A stretch of DNA of 64,000 bases from Roseateles depolymerans (GTDB lineage Bacteria; Pseudomonadota; Gammaproteobacteria; Burkholderiales; Burkholderiaceae_C), in NCBI GenBank assembly GCA_003241055.1, contig QFOD01000016.1, positions 53,335 through 117,334 on the forward strand. Reading direction: 5' to 3'. Shown here one piece after another: positions 36,977 to 45,619 of the stretch. The translations under genes and the position numbers were made by a program. A model generated the notes under the pieces. The model had not been told where the DNA came from. It saw nothing but the letters and a program-made list of their open reading frames with translations, and ran no database searches. Position 1 is the stretch's first letter; each line of letters begins with the position of its first letter.

Positions 36977-38563
36977 TCAGGGGCGCAGGTTCTCCAGATG
37001 GCCTTGCGCGTAGAGATGGTCCAGGCCGATCGCCGCCGCGCAGGCTCGGGCCTGGGCCAGGGTTTCGACGATGGGCTCGTCGCAGGCGTTGAACGAGGTG
37101 TTGATCAGCGCGACGCGCCCGGTCAGCGCTTCATAGGCCTGCAGCACCCGATGCAGCAGGCCGCCGTCTTCCTCGACGAGCTGCAGGCGCACGGTGCCGT
37201 CCAGATGCGCCAGCGCCGGGTAGCTCGCACGGGCAGGCTCGTTCATGCGGGCCGCGGACAGCATGTGGGGCCCGGCGAGCCGGTCCGGGGTCAGCTGCGC
37301 GAGCCGGCTGACGAGCACGATGCCGCCAAAGGGCCGGAAGGGCTCGCGGCGCTTGATCTGCTCGTTGATCCGGGTCTTGAACGCCAGGTCGGTCGCGGCG
37401 CTCAGGATGGAGCGGTAGCCCAGCGCCCGGGGGCCGAACTCCGAGCCGCCCTGGACCACGCCCACCACGCGGCCCTGGGCCAGTCGTTGCGCCAGTGCAT
37501 CTGCCGCGTGCTGCAGTGTCTGCCGATCGGCTTGCTCGATGACTTGCTCGATAACACAGGGCCCCTGGCTCACCTGGTATTGCAGGGGGCGGTGGTCGCC
37601 AAAGATCTCGCGCAGCGCCATGACGGCTGCGCCCACCGCGAGGCCGTCGTTGCCGGCCGCGGGGAAGATGTCCACCCGGCTCAACCAGCCCGCATTGGCC
37701 AGCAGCCCGTTGTTCTTGCAGTTCAGCGCCACGCCGCCGCCGAGCAGCAGCTGGCTGCACTGGTGGCGCCGCGCCAGCTCACGGGTGCGCCAGGCCATGT
37801 AGCCCTCCAGGCTGCGCTGCACGCCGGCCGCCAGATCGGCCGCGCGCGGCGCCTGCCAGCCCAGCGGCTGCGGGCTTGGCGCCAGGCAGGCCAGCCAGTC
37901 CGGGTTGAGGGCAAACGGCGTGTCGGGCCCGTACAGCAAGGGCTCGGGCAGCCGCTGCGCCCCGGTGGCGAGCGCGGCCAGTGCCATCAGCTTGCCGGCG
38001 GCCTGACTAGACCCGAACACCCGACGGCTCACCGCCGCATAGGCCTCGCCCAGGCTGTCGATGGCAACACCTGACCCGCCAGGGCCAGCAGCAAGAGGGC
38101 GGTAGATCTTGTCCAGCTCGGTGAGCCGGCCCTGCTCATGCAGGTAGACCGACTCGACCTCGCGCAGCGCCGCATCGCGGCCTTGAAAGCCGTTGTCCTC
38201 CGGGCTGCAGCCCTGCCCATCCACCACCATCACCAGCGCCCGGCCGGGCGGCGCCATCACGCTGGCCGCATAGGCATGGAGCAGGTGATGGCGTCGGGTG
38301 GTCTGAACCCGGGCAAAACCGATGGCCTCGTAGGCGGCGGGCGAGGGCGCCGCGGCACGACCGCAGCGCACCACCAGGTCGATGTCGCCGGCCTTCAGCC
38401 CGGCCGCGGCGAGCAGGGCGTCGACGCACTCCAGCGGCTCGCCGCCGTCGTGCTTGCGGCGCGTCAGCCGCTCGCGCGCGACGGAGGCGACCAGCCGGTT
38501 GTTCACCAGCAGGCAGGCCGATGCGTCCGGGCCGGCATGCACGCCCAGGATGCGTGTGCTCAT
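36977..38563 (-). CDS. carbamoyltransferase, NodU/TobZ/CmcH family
   Basis: 528-residue enzyme expected to transfer a carbamoyl group from carbamoyl phosphate (via carbamoyl-AMP) to a hydroxyl of a small molecule or sugar. The N-terminal Kae1-like domain has ILGVHAGPDASACLLV, the metal-binding H92-x3-H96 (HHLLHAYAA) and VVDGQG. The C-terminal YrdC-like domain has GSEFGPRALGYRSIL, RREPFRPFGGIVL and NTSFNACDEPIVET. All expected catalytic blocks look intact. It stands alone with no antibiotic, Nod-factor or glycosyltransferase genes nearby. The aldehyde reductase that follows on the same strand is 43 bases upstream. The acceptor is unknown. Confidence 0.9.
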   Translation of the reverse strand: MSTRILGVHAGPDASACLLVNNRLVASVARERLTRRKHDGGEPLECVDALLAAAGLKAGDIDLVVRCGRAAAPSPAAYEAIGFARVQTTRRHHLLHAYAASVMAPPGRALVMVVDGQGCSPEDNGFQGRDAALREVESVYLHEQGRLTELDKIYRPLAAGPGGSGVAIDSLGEAYAAVSRRVFGSSQAAGKLMALAALATGAQRLPEPLLYGPDTPFALNPDWLACLAPSPQPLGWQAPRAADLAAGVQRSLEGYMAWRTRELARRHQCSQLLLGGGVALNCKNNGLLANAGWLSRVDIFPAAGNDGLAVGAAVMALREIFGDHRPLQYQVSQGPCVIEQVIEQADRQTLQHAADALAQRLAQGRVVGVVQGGSEFGPRALGYRSILSAATDLAFKTRINEQIKRREPFRPFGGIVLVSRLAQLTPDRLAGPHMLSAARMNEPARASYPALAHLDGTVRLQLVEEDGGLLHRVLQAYEALTGRVALINTSFNACDEPIVETLAQARACAAAIGLDHLYAQGHLENLRP

Positions 38564-38606
38564 CCTGGGCGGCGAAGCGGCTGGCCAAGAGGCGTGCGTG
38601 AGCCGG

Positions 38607-39773
38607 TCAGGCTGCGGCCTCCAGCACGCGGCGGCTCACGTCCAGCGTGACGTCGCGATGCTCGCCGAGCGCGGTCATGCCGTGCTCGTCCAGCTTCTTG
38701 ACGAGATCCGCCACGCGCGGGTCCGTGATGCCGTGGCCGGCGAAGCGGGTGGGCACGCCCATGCGCTCGAAGAAATCGCGCGTCGCGCTGATCGCCGCCG
38801 TGATGCGCTGCTCCTCGTCGCCCTCGCGCAGGCCCCAGACACGGTCGGCGTACTGCAGCAGCTTGTCGCGCTTGCTGGCGCGGCGCTCCTGCAGCATCGC
38901 TGGCAGCACGATGGCCAGCGTCTGCGCATGGTCCAGGCCATGCAGCGCGGTGATCTCGTGGCCCAGCATGTGGGTGGCCCAGTCCTGCGGCTGGCCCACG
39001 CCGACATAACCGTTCAGCGCCATGGTGGCGGCCCACATCACGTTGGCGCGCGCGTCGTAGTCCTCAGGCGCGGTCAGCAGCTTGGGGCCTTCCTCGATCA
39101 GGGTGCTGAGGATGCCCTCGGCCAGGCGGTCCTGCAGCTTGGCGTTGACCGGGTAGGTCAGGTATTGCTCCACCGTGTGCACAAAGGCGTCCACCACGCC
39201 GTTGGCGGTCTGGCGTGCTGGCAGGGTGTAGGTGGTCTCGGGGTCGAGCACGGCAAAGCGCGGCAGCACGTGGGGCGACTGGAAGTCCAGCTTGTCGCCG
39301 GTCTCGCGGCGGCTGATGACGGCGCCCGAGTTCATCTCGGAGCCGGTGGCCGGCAGGGTCAGCACCACGCCCATGGACACGGCGCTGCGCGGGCGCAGGT
39401 TGCGGTCGCGCTTGCCGGTGAGGATCAGCCAGGGGTCGGCTTCGAAGGGAATGGCCGCGGCGATGAACTTGGTGCCGTCGGCCACCGAGCCGCCGCCCAC
39501 GGCGAGCAGGAAGTCCACCTTCTGCTCGCGGGCCAGATGCACCGCCTGCATCAGGGTGGCGTAGTCGGGATTGGGCTCGATGCCGCCGAACTCGAAGCTC
39601 ACATGCTCCTTGAGCGCCGCCCGCACGGCCTCCAGCACGCCATTGCGCTTGATGCTGCCACCGCCGTAGGTGACGAGCACGCGGGCGCCCGGCGGAATCT
39701 CGCGGGCCAATGCCGCGATCTGGCCCTTGCCGAACAGAACCTTGGTGGGCGCATGCAGCGAGAAGTTGAACAT
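38607..39773 (-). CDS. yqhD: iron-containing alcohol dehydrogenase, YqhD-like
   Basis: 388-residue group III alcohol dehydrogenase of the butanol dehydrogenase/YqhD branch, typically an NADPH-dependent reductase of short and lipid-derived aldehydes. It opens FNFSLHAPTKVLFGKGQIAAL, has the cofactor loop GGGSVADGTKFIA, the PATGSEMN turn, and the metal ligands in the NGVVDAFVHTVEQYLT and HEITALHGLDHAQTLA blocks. GGAGA precedes the ATG at 39773. The downstream carbamoyltransferase is on the same strand 43 bases on and may share its transcript. Confidence 0.9.
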   Translation of the reverse strand: MFNFSLHAPTKVLFGKGQIAALAREIPPGARVLVTYGGGSIKRNGVLEAVRAALKEHVSFEFGGIEPNPDYATLMQAVHLAREQKVDFLLAVGGGSVADGTKFIAAAIPFEADPWLILTGKRDRNLRPRSAVSMGVVLTLPATGSEMNSGAVISRRETGDKLDFQSPHVLPRFAVLDPETTYTLPARQTANGVVDAFVHTVEQYLTYPVNAKLQDRLAEGILSTLIEEGPKLLTAPEDYDARANVMWAATMALNGYVGVGQPQDWATHMLGHEITALHGLDHAQTLAIVLPAMLQERRASKRDKLLQYADRVWGLREGDEEQRITAAISATRDFFERMGVPTRFAGHGITDPRVADLVKKLDEHGMTALGEHRDVTLDVSRRVLEAAA

Positions 39774-39906
39774 CTTGTCTCCGGGTGTTGGGGTCTCGAG
39801 CCCGCAACTATAGGAACACCGCAGGCGCGGCGGGCGGCAGGGGGCGCAAACCCGGGCGCATCGCTGGGCCGGTCAGCGGCAACACCTGCCCCCGGCTGAC
39901 CAGGCT

Positions 39907-40848
39907 TCAGCCGGGCGCGCGGGCGGCCAGCGCGTCGCAGCAGGCACGCAGATGCGCGGCGAGACGGCGCAGCGCGGGCGTGAGCTGGTGCCGCCCCACC
40001 GCCATCCAGTGCAGCGGCGCGGGCTCGCCCAGCCACTGCGGCAGCAGCTGCACGAGGCGGCCGGCGGCGAGATCCTCCGCCACGTCCAGACGGCTCTTGT
40101 AGGCGATGCCCAGGCCCTGGATGGCCCACTGGCGCACCAGCGCGGCATCGTCGGCGATGCGGCTGCCGGCCACCTCCACCGCCTGCCAGTCCGGCGATGC
40201 CCCTGGCGCCGCAAAGCGCCAGCGCGCATGCAGCGCGTCGCCCAGCACGAAGCGCAGGCAGTCGTGCCCGCGCAGGGCCTCGACGCTCTCCGGCCGCCCG
40301 TGACGGGCGATGTAGCCGGGGCTGGCGCACAGCACCCGGTGGTTGTCGGGGGCCAGCGGCAGCGCCACCAGGCTGGACGCCGGCGGCTCGCCATAGCGCA
40401 CCGCGAAGTCCATCGGCTGCTGCATCAGGTCGGTGATGCGGTCGCTGACGCGCAGCTCCAGCTGCAGGCCGGCCGCGCCGTCGCGGGCGATGAAGGCCTC
40501 TATCCACTGCCACAGGTGGTGCCGCCCCAGGTCGCTGGGCAGGCTGACCCGCAGACGGCCGCTCAGCGGGGCCGCGTCATCGGCCGGCCGCAGCGCCGCC
40601 TGGCCATCCTCCCAGGCCGCCAGCAGCCGCTGCGCATGCGGCAGCCATTGCTCGCCCGCCTCGGTCAGCCGCAGCCGGCGGGTGGAACGCTCGAACAGGC
40701 GTACCCCCAGCTCGCGCTCCAGCCGCGCGATGGTGGCGCTGGCCTGCACGGGGCTGAGATCCAGCCGCCGGGCCGCGGCCGAGAAGCTGCCGGCCTCGGC
40801 CACCGCCACCACCAGCTGCACCGGGGTGAATCGGTCCATCTTATTCAT
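39907..40848 (-). CDS. LysR-family transcriptional regulator
   Basis: 313-residue regulator with an N-terminal winged helix-turn-helix (about residues 5-63; AGSFSAAARRLDLSPVQASATIARLE) and a type 2 periplasmic-binding-like effector domain (about 90-300). The ATG at 40848 is used; one three codons later is possible. It is divergent from a quinone-reductase-like gene across a 94-base gap, the usual LysR arrangement, so it probably controls that gene and itself. It may be specific for electrophiles or quinones. Confidence 0.92.
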   Translation of the reverse strand: MNKMDRFTPVQLVVAVAEAGSFSAAARRLDLSPVQASATIARLERELGVRLFERSTRRLRLTEAGEQWLPHAQRLLAAWEDGQAALRPADDAAPLSGRLRVSLPSDLGRHHLWQWIEAFIARDGAAGLQLELRVSDRITDLMQQPMDFAVRYGEPPASSLVALPLAPDNHRVLCASPGYIARHGRPESVEALRGHDCLRFVLGDALHARWRFAAPGASPDWQAVEVAGSRIADDAALVRQWAIQGLGIAYKSRLDVAEDLAAGRLVQLLPQWLGEPAPLHWMAVGRHQLTPALRRLAAHLRACCDALAARAPG

Positions 40849-40942
40849 GGGAGTGAAACTGATTCGTGCATTGCATGATTTTTCCAGTCAATCGACGCGC
40901 GCAACATGCTCGTCATCGCATTCCCCTACTGGAAGGACTCTC

Positions 40943-41956
40943 ATGAAAGCCGTTGGCTACCACCAGGCGCTGCCCATCAACGATCCGGCCTCACTGGTCG
41001 ACCTGGAACTTCCCGCGCCCACGCCCGGCCCGCGCGACCTGCTGGTGCGCGTGGCGGCCGTGTCGGTGAACCCGGTGGACACCAAGGTGCGCAAGAGCCG
41101 CCAGCCGCAGGCCGGCCAGCCCGAAGTGCTGGGCTGGGATGCCGTGGGCACCGTGGAAGGGCTGGGCGCCGAGGTGCAGGGCTTTGCCGTCGGTGACCGG
41201 GTCTACTACGCCGGCGCCATCAACCGCCCCGGCGCGAATGCCGAGCTGCATCTGGTGGACCATCGCATCGCCGCGCGGGCACCCACCCGGCTGAGTGACG
41301 CCGAAGCGGCTGCGCTGCCGCTGACGGCCATTACGGCCTGGGAGCTGCTGTTCGACCGTCTGGGTGTCGCCGAGGGCGGTGGCGAGGGGCAGCACCTGCT
41401 GATCATCGGTGCCGCCGGCGGTGTCGGTTCCATCCTCGTGCAATTGGCCCGCCAGCTGACCCGGCTGAACATCATCGGCACGGCCAGCCGCCCCGAGACC
41501 CAGGCCTGGGTGAAGGAGCAGAGCGCCCACGTCGTCATCGACCACACCCAGCCGCTGCGCGCCCAGCTGGCAGCGGCCGGCGTGCCCGAGGTCGAGTACA
41601 TCGTCAGCCTGAACCAGACCGACGCGCACTGGGCCGGCATCGTCGAATGCGCGGCACCGCAGGGCCGCATCGCCCTGATCGATGACCCGGCGCAGCCGCT
41701 CGACGTGATGGCGCTCAAGCGCAAGAGCCTGTCGCTGCACTGGGAGCTGATGTTCACGCGCTCGCTGTTCGGCACCGCCGACATCGCCGAGCAGGGGCGC
41801 CTGCTGGCCCGGGTCGCGGCGCTGGCCGACGAGGGCCATGTGCGCACCACGGTGACGCGCCAGCTCAGCCCCATCAACGCGGCCCAGCTGCGCATCGCGC
41901 ACGCGGAGATCGAGTCCGGCCGCATGCGCGGCAAGCTGGTGCTGACCGGCTTCTGA
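40943..41956 (+). CDS. NADPH:quinone reductase-like medium-chain dehydrogenase
   Basis: 337-residue MDR-superfamily protein of the zinc-free quinone reductase/ZADH branch. It starts MKAVGYHQALPINDP, has SVNPVDTKVR and GWDAVGTVEGLG in the catalytic domain and a GAAGGVGSILVQLARQL nucleotide-binding motif near residue 158. Structural-zinc cysteines are absent, as expected for the branch. GGAAGG precedes the ATG at 40943. It is divergent from a LysR regulator and ends in a strong terminator. The substrate is probably a quinone or reactive enone. Confidence 0.9.
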   Translation: MKAVGYHQALPINDPASLVDLELPAPTPGPRDLLVRVAAVSVNPVDTKVRKSRQPQAGQPEVLGWDAVGTVEGLGAEVQGFAVGDRVYYAGAINRPGANAELHLVDHRIAARAPTRLSDAEAAALPLTAITAWELLFDRLGVAEGGGEGQHLLIIGAAGGVGSILVQLARQLTRLNIIGTASRPETQAWVKEQSAHVVIDHTQPLRAQLAAAGVPEVEYIVSLNQTDAHWAGIVECAAPQGRIALIDDPAQPLDVMALKRKSLSLHWELMFTRSLFGTADIAEQGRLLARVAALADEGHVRTTVTRQLSPINAAQLRIAHAEIESGRMRGKLVLTGF

Positions 41957-41976
41957 AGCGCAGCAGCCGCAACAAC

Positions 41977-42004
41977 AAAGGGCGCCGATGGGCGCCCTTT
42001 TTAT
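41977..42004 (+). terminator. rho-independent terminator
   Basis: Perfect 10-bp stem AAAGGGCGCC / GGCGCCCTTT with a four-base loop and further T's after it, 20 bases after the quinone reductase stop and before the convergent feoB stop. Confidence 0.9.
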
Positions 42005-42021
42005 TCCGAATTGTTCAGGCC

Positions 42022-43908
42022 TCAGCCGCCGCCCAGCGCCAGCGCGACGCGATAGGTGACGAACGACGCGAAGTAGGCCAGCACGAACAGGTAGGTGGCG
42101 GCCAAGACCGGCATCTTCCAGCCGTTGGTCTCGCGGCGAATCGTGGCCAGCGTCGACAGGCACTGCGGCGCGAACACATACCAGGCCAGCAGCGAGAACG
42201 CGGTGGCCAGGCTCCAGCCCTGGTGGATCAACGGCGCCAGCGCCTGGGCCGCGGCATCGTCGCCGCCGGACAGCGCGTAGACCGTGGCCAGCGAGCTGAC
42301 CATCACCTCCCGCGCTGCAAGACCCGGCACCAGCGCGATGCTGATCTGCCAGTTGAAGCCTATGGGCTCGAACACATGGGCCAGCGCCCGGCCCAGCATG
42401 CCGGCAAAGCTGTACTCCACCGGCGCGCCCGTGGCGCCGGCCGGCGCGCCGGGGAAGCTGGCCAGGAACCAGAGGGCCACGGTCAGCGTCAGGATCACGC
42501 CGCCGACCCGGCGCATGAAGATCTTCACCCGCTGCCACAGCCCGAAGGCCACGCTCTGCAGGTTGGGCCAGTGGTAACTGGGCAGTTCCATCATCAGCGT
42601 GCGCACCTGGCCGCGGCTGGTGAAGCGCTTAAGCACCCAGGCCACCAGGCCGGCCGAGACGATGCCGGCGATGTAGAGCACGAACAGCACCAGGCCCTGC
42701 AGCTCGAACACGCCGCCGACGGTGCGCTGCGGCACGAAGGCGCCGATCAGCAGCGCATACACGGGCAGCCGGGCCGAGCAGGTCATCAGCGGCGCGATCA
42801 GCATGGTTACCAGGCGGTCCCGCGAGTTCGCGATGGTGCGGGTGGCCATGATGCCGGGAATGGCGCAGGCGAAGCTGGACAGCAAGGGAATGAAGCTGCG
42901 CCCCGACAGGCCCACCGCGCCCATCATGCGATCCAGCAGGAAGGCCGCCCGAGGCAGGTAGCCGGACTCCTCCAGCATCAGGATGAAGAAGAACAGGATG
43001 ATGATCTGCGGCAGGAAGACGATCACGCCCCCCAGGCCGGCGATGAGCCCGTCCGTCAGCAGCGAGCGCGGCCAGCCGTCCAGCAGCGTGCCCTCCAGCA
43101 GGCTGCCGATCCAGCCCCCCAGCGCCTCGGTGCCGGCCTTGATGGCGTCCATCGGCGCCTGGGCCCAGGCGAACACGGCCTGGAACATCAGGAACAGCAC
43201 GACGGCCAGCAGCAGCGGCCCCACCACCGGGTGCAGCACCACGGCATCGATGCGGTCGTCGGCCAGGCGCGGCAGTTGGGCATCCAGCCCCAGACGCTGC
43301 AGGATCTGCTGAACCCGTGTGTGGTCATCGGCTTCGGCCGCAGGCGCTTCGCCGGGCGTCGCGCCCTGCCAGATGCCGGCGTCGTCGAGCAGGCCGCGCA
43401 GGTCGTCGGTGCCGTGGCCCTGGGTGGCGATGGTGCGCACCACCGGCACGCCCAGTTCGGCAGACAGGGCCTGGGTGTCAATGGTCAGGCCGCGCTTCTC
43501 GGCCAGGTCGGCCATGTTCAGCACCACCACCACCGGCAGGCCCATGCGCTGCACGGCCAGCACCAGGCGCAGGTTGCGGCGCAGGTTGGTGGCATCCACC
43601 ACGCACAGCACCAGGTCGGGACGCTTCTCGCCCAGCGCGTTGCCGGCCAGCACGTCGCGGGTGACCTGCTCGTCGGGCGAGCGCGGATGCAGGCTGTAGG
43701 TGCCGGGCAGGTCCAGCAGCCGCAGTGCGCGGCCGGTCAGCGTGGCGAAGCGGCCTTCCTTGCGCTCGACGGTGACGCCCGCGTAGTTGGCCACCTTCTG
43801 GTGGCTGCCGGTCAGGGAGTTGAACAGCGAGGTCTTGCCGCAGTTCGGATTGCCCACCAGGGCCAGCAGCGGGCCGCCTCGGTGGACGTGGATGACGGCT
43901 TCTTTCAT
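42022..43908 (-). CDS. feoB: ferrous iron transport protein B
   Basis: 628-residue inner-membrane Fe(II) transporter with an N-terminal G domain. G1 is GNPNCGKTS (19-27), G3 is DLPG and G4 is NMAD, followed by the helical regulatory region. The polytopic core has two Gate-like halves (LMLEESGYLPRAAFLLDRMM near 350, PLLSSFACAIPGIMATRTI near 385). The ATG at 43908 overlaps feoA's stop by one base (TGATG). It is shorter than E. coli FeoB (773 residues), mainly between the G domain and core. No FeoC is present. Confidence 0.95.
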   Translation of the reverse strand: MKEAVIHVHRGGPLLALVGNPNCGKTSLFNSLTGSHQKVANYAGVTVERKEGRFATLTGRALRLLDLPGTYSLHPRSPDEQVTRDVLAGNALGEKRPDLVLCVVDATNLRRNLRLVLAVQRMGLPVVVVLNMADLAEKRGLTIDTQALSAELGVPVVRTIATQGHGTDDLRGLLDDAGIWQGATPGEAPAAEADDHTRVQQILQRLGLDAQLPRLADDRIDAVVLHPVVGPLLLAVVLFLMFQAVFAWAQAPMDAIKAGTEALGGWIGSLLEGTLLDGWPRSLLTDGLIAGLGGVIVFLPQIIILFFFILMLEESGYLPRAAFLLDRMMGAVGLSGRSFIPLLSSFACAIPGIMATRTIANSRDRLVTMLIAPLMTCSARLPVYALLIGAFVPQRTVGGVFELQGLVLFVLYIAGIVSAGLVAWVLKRFTSRGQVRTLMMELPSYHWPNLQSVAFGLWQRVKIFMRRVGGVILTLTVALWFLASFPGAPAGATGAPVEYSFAGMLGRALAHVFEPIGFNWQISIALVPGLAAREVMVSSLATVYALSGGDDAAAQALAPLIHQGWSLATAFSLLAWYVFAPQCLSTLATIRRETNGWKMPVLAATYLFVLAYFASFVTYRVALALGGG

Positions 43909-44147
43909 CAGATCGGCTCGACCTGCACGCAGCTGGCCTCGGCACCTCGCAGCGCATAGGTCGACAGGCCCACCCGCACCACCAGCGGGTCGCCGCCCAG
44001 CAGGCCGCGCCGCAGCACAGTCACGATCTCGCCCGCCTCGAACCCCAGGTCGCTCAGGTATTGGGCCCACTCGGGCTGCCCCGGGGGCGCCACCAATGCG
44101 CGGACGACGCCCTGCTGGCGTATCGCCAGGGAATTCACGGTGTTCAT
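43908..44147 (-). CDS. feoA: ferrous iron transport protein A
   Basis: 79-residue SH3-like cytoplasmic protein required for FeoB activity. It contains the family core EWAQYLSDLGFEAGEIVTVLR and GDPLVVRVGLSTYALRGAEA. The ATG at 44147 is chosen because the only upstream alternative (44201) lies inside the Fur box. The stop overlaps feoB's ATG (TGATG), so the pair is translationally coupled and iron-repressed. Confidence 0.93.
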   Translation of the reverse strand: MNTVNSLAIRQQGVVRALVAPPGQPEWAQYLSDLGFEAGEIVTVLRRGLLGGDPLVVRVGLSTYALRGAEASCVQVEPI

Positions 44148-44188
44148 GGTCACAGGCGGAAAGGTTCGAGAGCTAGGAGTAACACTAT

Positions 44189-44211
44189 AAATGCGAATCA
44201 CTCTCTTTTAG
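44189..44211. promoter_or_regulatory. Fur box of feoAB
   Basis: AAATGCGAATCACTC followed by TCTTTTAG. The left half is identical to the hemP Fur box at 35355. The right half is degenerate. It lies about 42 bases ahead of the feoA ATG, the normal place for Fur repression of feo genes. Confidence 0.72.
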
Positions 44212-44263
44212 AGGGTGTGGTCATGCCTGCAAGCCCGCCAACAGCTGCGTGGCGCCCCAGGGC

Positions 44264-45619
44264 TCACCACTGGCAGCCCTTGCCGCGCGCGGCATCCACG
44301 GCCAGCGGCACCGCGGCCAGCAGCCCGTTGACCGCATAGGCCTTGCGGCAATCCACCTTGGTGGCGCCTTCCAGCTCCTTCTCCAGCTTGGACTTGCGCT
44401 CCGGTGGCGGGGGCAGCAGCTCCAGTACGCCAGGGCCGCGGCGTGCGCTCAGGTCGCCGCGGGGGAGGTTCAGATTCAGCGGCGCGCGGGCCTGCGCCGC
44501 CGGGCCGGACGCGGCCTGGCCCGGCGGCAGCGCCATGCCGTCCAGCCCCACCCGGCCAGGAGCAGCGGCACCACTGGCGACGGGGGATGCGCGTGCGGAT
44601 TCGACGCCTGCGGGCAACGGCCGGGCCAGATCTTGCAAGGCAGCGCCGGCCGCGGGCGTCGCGGACTGAAGCCGCAACGGTTCGGCCGCCACCGCCGGTG
44701 CCACCGTGGCGGCTGGCGCCCCGGCCGTGGCAGTCTCCAGCGTCCGCACCGATGCGGGCAAGTCGGGCGTCGGCACGGTGCTGGCAGGCAGCTGCGACAG
44801 CCTGCGCAGATCGGCCGCCCGCGGCGGCGGGCTGGCGACCGCCGGGGCATCCAGCCTTTGCACGGCGGAGGTGGGCAGCTGCATGTCGGGCAGTGCCGCC
44901 ACGGGCCCCGACGGCGCTCGCAGCGCCGCGGGTGCCTCGAGCCGGCGCAAGCCATCGTCACGGCTGTCCAGGCGCTGGCTGGGGGCGGGCAAGTCCTGGC
45001 CCCAGGCCGCCGGCAAAGACGGCTCAGCCGCCGGGGCGCTCAGACCCGCGGCGGGCTTCAGGCGCGCAGGTTCAGCGCCTGGTGCGGCCGGCTCCAGGCG
45101 TTGGACCGTGGCGGGCAGCGGTGCGGCGAGTGTGGGGTCGGCCAGGCCGGACACCGCCGTCGGCGCCGGGGCCGGTCGCAGCGAGGCCGGCGCGGGCAGG
45201 GCGGCCGCCGCATCCACCGGACGGAAACCATCGGGCAGACGCTGCGGGGCTGCAGCGGGCTCGGGCTCGCCCTGCGCCTGCGGCGCCGCAGTGGGCGCAT
45301 GACCTGCCTCCGCGGCCCGGGCAGCGACGGCGGTCGCGGGCGGTGAGGGGCGCTCGTCGCCGCCGGCCGCCTGCACGGCATCGCCCGGCGCCGGTGCGCC
45401 TGGCGGCCCGCTCAGTCGCACCGTCAGCCGGCCCCACACGCCTTCACCCGGGGCGGCGGCGCCGCTGAGGTTGCCGAACAGCAGCACCAGCCAGAGATGC
45501 AGCAACAGCGCCAGCAGCAGGCTGCGCCGCAGCGTGGAAGCGGCAGGCAGCGGGCGTCGTTGGATCAGGGCGGCGGCTGTCACGGCGGTCGGATTGTGGC
45601 TCCGACCGAGCCTGCTCAA
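44264..45619 (-). CDS. Ala/Pro-rich single-pass membrane protein with a conserved-looking C-terminal Cys motif
   Basis: 451-residue protein of unknown function. An N-terminal cytoplasmic stretch and one membrane helix (about residues 32-50, LLLALLLHLWLVLLFG) are followed by a long Ala/Pro/Arg/Leu-rich periplasmic region. A short motif, (V/L)(Q/R)RL(E/D) plus A/P residues, recurs every 20-35 residues (VQRLEP, SQRLDS, LRRLEA, VQRLDA, LRRLSQ, VRTLET). The last 45 residues look folded, with VDCRKAYAVNGLLAAVPLA and a terminal GCQW giving two cysteines. The topology is TonB-like, but no TonB domain is recognisable. It starts at a TTG overlapping the deacetylase stop (TTGA); a GTG at 45583 is possible. 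Confidence 0.75.
   Translation of the reverse strand: MSRLGRSHNPTAVTAAALIQRRPLPAASTLRRSLLLALLLHLWLVLLFGNLSGAAAPGEGVWGRLTVRLSGPPGAPAPGDAVQAAGGDERPSPPATAVAARAAEAGHAPTAAPQAQGEPEPAAAPQRLPDGFRPVDAAAALPAPASLRPAPAPTAVSGLADPTLAAPLPATVQRLEPAAPGAEPARLKPAAGLSAPAAEPSLPAAWGQDLPAPSQRLDSRDDGLRRLEAPAALRAPSGPVAALPDMQLPTSAVQRLDAPAVASPPPRAADLRRLSQLPASTVPTPDLPASVRTLETATAGAPAATVAPAVAAEPLRLQSATPAAGAALQDLARPLPAGVESARASPVASGAAAPGRVGLDGMALPPGQAASGPAAQARAPLNLNLPRGDLSARRGPGVLELLPPPPERKSKLEKELEGATKVDCRKAYAVNGLLAAVPLAVDAARGKGCQW

Noticed and set aside
44148..44201. Longer FeoA starting at 44201
   Set aside because: That start lies in the Fur box and the extra residues match nothing in the family.
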